Assembly (NCBI GenBank): GCA_009885445.1
Contig: VFKQ01000292.1
Span: 1-14,842, forward strand
Source of the DNA: Anaerolineaceae bacterium
GTDB lineage: Bacteria; Chloroflexota; Anaerolineae; Anaerolineales; Villigracilaceae
DNA: 14,842 nucleotides
Reading direction: 5' to 3'
Part shown: in pieces, positions 12,623-14,842 of the stretch
Layout of the letters: every line of letters begins with the position of its first letter
Numbering within the stretch: the first letter of the stretch is position 1
Made by a program: the position numbers and the translations under genes
The notes under the pieces: model-generated
Seen by the model: only the letters and a program-made list of their open reading frames with translations
Databases searched by the model: none
Told to the model about the DNA's origin: nothing

Positions 12623-13359
12623 GCAACTTAATCGGTCTGGGCATAGTGGGGCTTGCCTCTATTCTTTTGCTGGCCTTCACTTTAATTAAACGCAAATCAC
12701 CGGCGGTCTTTCGCAATATTAATGCGCTCACCCGTCTGCGCCGCGCGGCTGGGTTGGCCGTGGAAGATGGCACACGCCTGCACGTCTCGCTCGGGCGCGG
12801 GGGGTTGCTCACGCCCAATGGGGCCGGCCCGCTCGCAGGTCTGGCTTTGTTGCGCGGGTTGGCTGAACAAGCCTCGGTCAGCGACCGTCCACCCGTGGTC
12901 ACATCCGGCGAGGGCGCATTATCCGCTTTGTCGCAAGATACGCTCGAAAGCGCTTATCGCGCGGCGGGCGCCGAGGAGCAATATCAGCCCATCAATGGAC
13001 GCGCCACTGGCCTGACTCCGTTTTCGTACGCCGCTGGCGCCATGCCGATCACACGTGACGAATATATTTCCACCACCGTTCTGCTCGGTGACTTTGGCCC
13101 CGAGGCCGGCCTCTTCGCCGACGCCGCCGAGCGCGACCAATCCCTGCTCGTGGCGGGCGCCTCAGACCCAGCCGCGCAGGCCGTTCTGTTTGCCTCCGCC
13201 TCCGACGCGCTCATCGGCGAGGAAATGTTCGCCGCCCCCGCTTACTTAAATACAGACGACGCCCAGCGCGCCAGCCTGACCGTGCAGGATATTTTGCGCT
13301 GGCTGATCATTCTGGCCCTGCTCGGCTTGAGCGCCGTGAAGTTATTGGGGATTGCATGA
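12619..13359 (+). CDS. DUF6754-like membrane protein
   Basis: This 246-aa protein has a hydrophobic helix at each end (about 5-23 and 226-244) with a soluble domain between. That domain carries GPLAGLALLRGLAEQASVSD, RPPVVTSGEGALSALSQDT, YISTTVLLGDFGPEAGLFAD and DPAAQAVLFASASDALIGEE. From memory this pattern matches DUF6754 proteins of Chloroflexota, but I could not check. The alternating small/hydrophobic segments suggest an alpha/beta domain; which side of the membrane it faces is not clear, since KRK follows the first helix. The start overlaps the preceding stop by 4 bp (ATGA), and the stop overlaps the next start in the same way, so expression is coupled on both sides. The function is unknown. 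Confidence 0.8.
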   Translation: MSNLIGLGIVGLASILLLAFTLIKRKSPAVFRNINALTRLRRAAGLAVEDGTRLHVSLGRGGLLTPNGAGPLAGLALLRGLAEQASVSDRPPVVTSGEGALSALSQDTLESAYRAAGAEEQYQPINGRATGLTPFSYAAGAMPITRDEYISTTVLLGDFGPEAGLFADAAERDQSLLVAGASDPAAQAVLFASASDALIGEEMFAAPAYLNTDDAQRASLTVQDILRWLIILALLGLSAVKLLGIA

Positions 13360-13976
13360 AAATTTTTTCAGTGATTATCGCAGTCGCAGTGGGCGTATTT
13401 GTTTTGCTCGGATATTTTATTCCCGCGTCCGCGCTGATTGCCGCGCGCTCAGTGTTAGTTTCGTGGGCCATTTTGGCGGGCGGATTTGCCGTGTTGGTGG
13501 GCGCAATGAATCTGGCGCAAGTGCATTTCATGAAAGTGCGCCGCCGTGACCGCAGTTGGTCCTACAGTTTGCTATTGATCATCTCACTGCTCAGCACACT
13601 TACGCTGGGCTTAATTCTTGGCCCGGCGAATCCCATTATGCAGGCCGTAGTGCAGGCAGTCATCTTCCCAGTGGAGGCCTCGTTGATGGCGGTGCTGGCC
13701 GTCACGCTGGTGTATGCCGCCATTCGTTTGTTACGCCGCCGCAGTGATTTAATGTCAGTTGTCTTTTTAGCCAGCGCGGTATTTGTGCTCACCGCTGGTC
13801 TGGCTTTACCCTTCATTGGTCAACTGCCCATCCTGGGCGACATGCTCGGCCCGTGGTTTTCGTCTGTGTTGGTGGCCGGCGGCGCGCGCGGAATTTTGCT
13901 GGGCGTAGCCCTCGGCGCGCTCACCACCGGCCTGCGCGTGCTCTTCGCCATGGACCGCCCATACGGGGGCAAATAA
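13356..13976 (+). CDS. Polytopic membrane protein, unknown function
   Basis: 206 aa with about six hydrophobic helices (near 4-22, 31-53, 70-90, 104-125, 133-153 and 170-196) and short basic loops (KVRRRDRS, RLLRRRSD) that place those loops in the cytoplasm by the positive-inside rule. No transporter signature or catalytic motif was recognised. ATGA overlap with the DUF6754-like gene and a 1-bp gap to the zinc-ribbon gene show tight linkage, so it likely forms a complex or pathway with them. It is a good candidate for the membrane anchor of the cassette. Confidence 0.8.
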   Translation: MKIFSVIIAVAVGVFVLLGYFIPASALIAARSVLVSWAILAGGFAVLVGAMNLAQVHFMKVRRRDRSWSYSLLLIISLLSTLTLGLILGPANPIMQAVVQAVIFPVEASLMAVLAVTLVYAAIRLLRRRSDLMSVVFLASAVFVLTAGLALPFIGQLPILGDMLGPWFSSVLVAGGARGILLGVALGALTTGLRVLFAMDRPYGGK

Positions 13977-13977
13977 C

Positions 13978-14842
13978 ATGGCCGATATCCTTTGTGGAAA
14001 TTGCGGCATGCCCAATGCCGAAGAACAAAACAAGTGCTCATTCTGCAATGAGCCTTTGCACAAGGTTGCCGGACACGCATCCATTCAACCTGGGCAGGTC
14101 CCCACAAAAAAAACCACATCTGAACTCGAGCCGATTCTGCCGCAATGGTTGCGCGACGCGCGTCAGCAGGCGCGCGACGGCGCCCAGGAAGAAAAAGCTG
14201 AAGAGGCCCGCATCGCCGCCGAGAAACCCGCCCCCCCACCACAAGATTCACCCAGCGACTTTCTAGCCGGTCTCGCCGCCGCCACCCGCGAAGATGACAC
14301 AGAAGAAATTCCCGATTGGATGCGCGGCGTACCCGGAATCGCCACACCCGCGCCGCGCACCGAAAAAACTGAAGAACCCACCATCTCGCGCCGCCAGGAA
14401 ATTCGCTGGGAGCAAGAACCCAGCGAAGACGAAGCCCCTGCCCCGCCCGAAATACTGAGCGCCGCCAACGTGCCCTCGTGGATGCAAAACGACGCAGACG
14501 CCAACCCCGAGAAACAGGAAGTGGTGGACTGGCTAATGGATGCGCTTGAGTCGACCAAAGAAGATTTAATTTGGATGGAGGGCCTCGCCTCGCCCTCCGC
14601 GCCCGAAACGGGTTCGCCCGCCCCGAGCGCAGACTCCCCCGCAGACCTCCCCGATTGGATGGCCTCGGCCCCCGTCGCCGCGAATCCGCTAACGTCCACA
14701 AATGAAGACACAAGTTGGATGGACAACCTCACCTCGCCCTCCGCGCCCGAAGCGGGTTCGCCCGCCCCGAGCGCAGACTCCCTCGCAGACCTCCCCGATT
14801 GGATGGCCTCGGCCCCCGTCGCCGCGAATCCGCTGACGTCCA
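13978..14842 (+). CDS. Zinc-ribbon protein with repeated W-M motifs (3' end outside the window)
   Basis: The frame runs off the right edge after 288 codons. The N-terminus is a four-cysteine zinc ribbon (CGNCGMPNAEEQNKCSFC, residues 6-23). The rest is a long, acidic, proline/alanine-rich chain, probably disordered, dotted with a short motif built on tryptophan plus methionine or leucine: PQWLRD (W57), IPDWMR (W114), VPSWMQ (W168), VVDWLM (W185), LIWMEG (W199), LPDWMA (W227), TSWMDN (W247) and LPDWMA (W275). The last four come from a 48-residue tandem duplication. The start ATG is 1 bp after the preceding stop. Such motifs suggest repeated docking to one partner, possibly a cassette member; no enzyme motif was seen. 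Confidence 0.82.
   Translation, partial: MADILCGNCGMPNAEEQNKCSFCNEPLHKVAGHASIQPGQVPTKKTTSELEPILPQWLRDARQQARDGAQEEKAEEARIAAEKPAPPPQDSPSDFLAGLAAATREDDTEEIPDWMRGVPGIATPAPRTEKTEEPTISRRQEIRWEQEPSEDEAPAPPEILSAANVPSWMQNDADANPEKQEVVDWLMDALESTKEDLIWMEGLASPSAPETGSPAPSADSPADLPDWMASAPVAANPLTSTNEDTSWMDNLTSPSAPEAGSPAPSADSLADLPDWMASAPVAANPLTS
14572..14842 (+). repeat. 144-bp (48-codon) tandem repeat, continuing past the window
   Basis: Bases 14590-14698 and 14734-14842 are aligned at a distance of 144 bp with 3 differences in 109. Just before this the units diverge (GAGGGCCTCGCC versus GACAACCTCACC). Each unit encodes two W-M motifs (W199/W227 and W247/W275). The near-identity at DNA level indicates a recent duplication, and more copies may follow beyond the edge. 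Confidence 0.9.

Noticed and set aside
13820..14713. Long minus-strand ORF (297 aa) opposite the zinc-ribbon gene
   Set aside because: It is arginine/tryptophan-rich, typical of the antisense frame of a GC-rich, acidic/proline-rich gene; the plus-strand cassette explains the region.
14163..14732. Minus-strand ORF of 189 aa
   Set aside because: Serine/alanine-rich antisense reading of the same repeats; no motif and no start signal.

Overview
The window looks like a chromosomal segment of a Chloroflexota bacterium, most likely an Anaerolineae-type lineage. This is inferred from the gene mix (MutS2, a B12-binding methylmalonyl-CoA mutase subunit with MeaB, and a DUF6754-like membrane protein beside a zinc-ribbon protein), the moderately high GC content and the many scattered palindromic repeats inside and between genes. 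I recognised families by motif and could not run a database search. No rRNA, tRNA, CRISPR array or intact mobile element was seen.

Layout. 2-1996 (+): the 3' part of mutS2, entering from the left edge. 1997-2230: a convergent intergenic region with a large nested hairpin. 2231-6447 (-): an alpha/beta-hydrolase-like protein, a sulfotransferase, a class I methyltransferase, a nucleoside-hydrolase-family protein, an IS630-type transposase remnant and a small GIY-YIG protein with no obvious start codon. 6464-6501: a strong bidirectional terminator. 6519-7505 (-): a TyrA/prephenate-dehydrogenase-like protein lacking the usual catalytic residues. 7506-7997: about 490 bp of repeat-rich DNA with no convincing gene. 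7998-12232 (-): read in transcription order, a mutase B12-binding subunit, meaB, prs, fpg and a single-pass membrane protein. 12383-14842 (+): a divergently transcribed, translationally coupled cassette of a 79-aa protein, a DUF6754-like membrane protein, a polytopic membrane protein, and a zinc-ribbon protein with repeated W-M motifs that runs off the right edge.

How the genes relate. The B12-binding subunit and MeaB belong together: MeaB is the GTPase that loads and protects methylmalonyl-CoA mutase. meaB overlaps prs by 4 bp (ATGA), and fpg is followed 3 bp later by the membrane-protein gene, so much of this strand probably reads as an operon. Methyltransferase and sulfotransferase are 13 bp apart and likely co-transcribed. 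The plus-strand cassette is linked by two ATGA overlaps and appears to start from an extended -10 promoter that would give a leaderless mRNA.

The most notable features are (1) period-7 repeat arrays lying in frame at domain boundaries of mutS2, with a related array beside fpg, and a palindromic repeat cluster inside the fpg reading frame, and (2) the uncharacterised four-gene membrane/zinc-ribbon cassette with a freshly duplicated 48-residue repeat.
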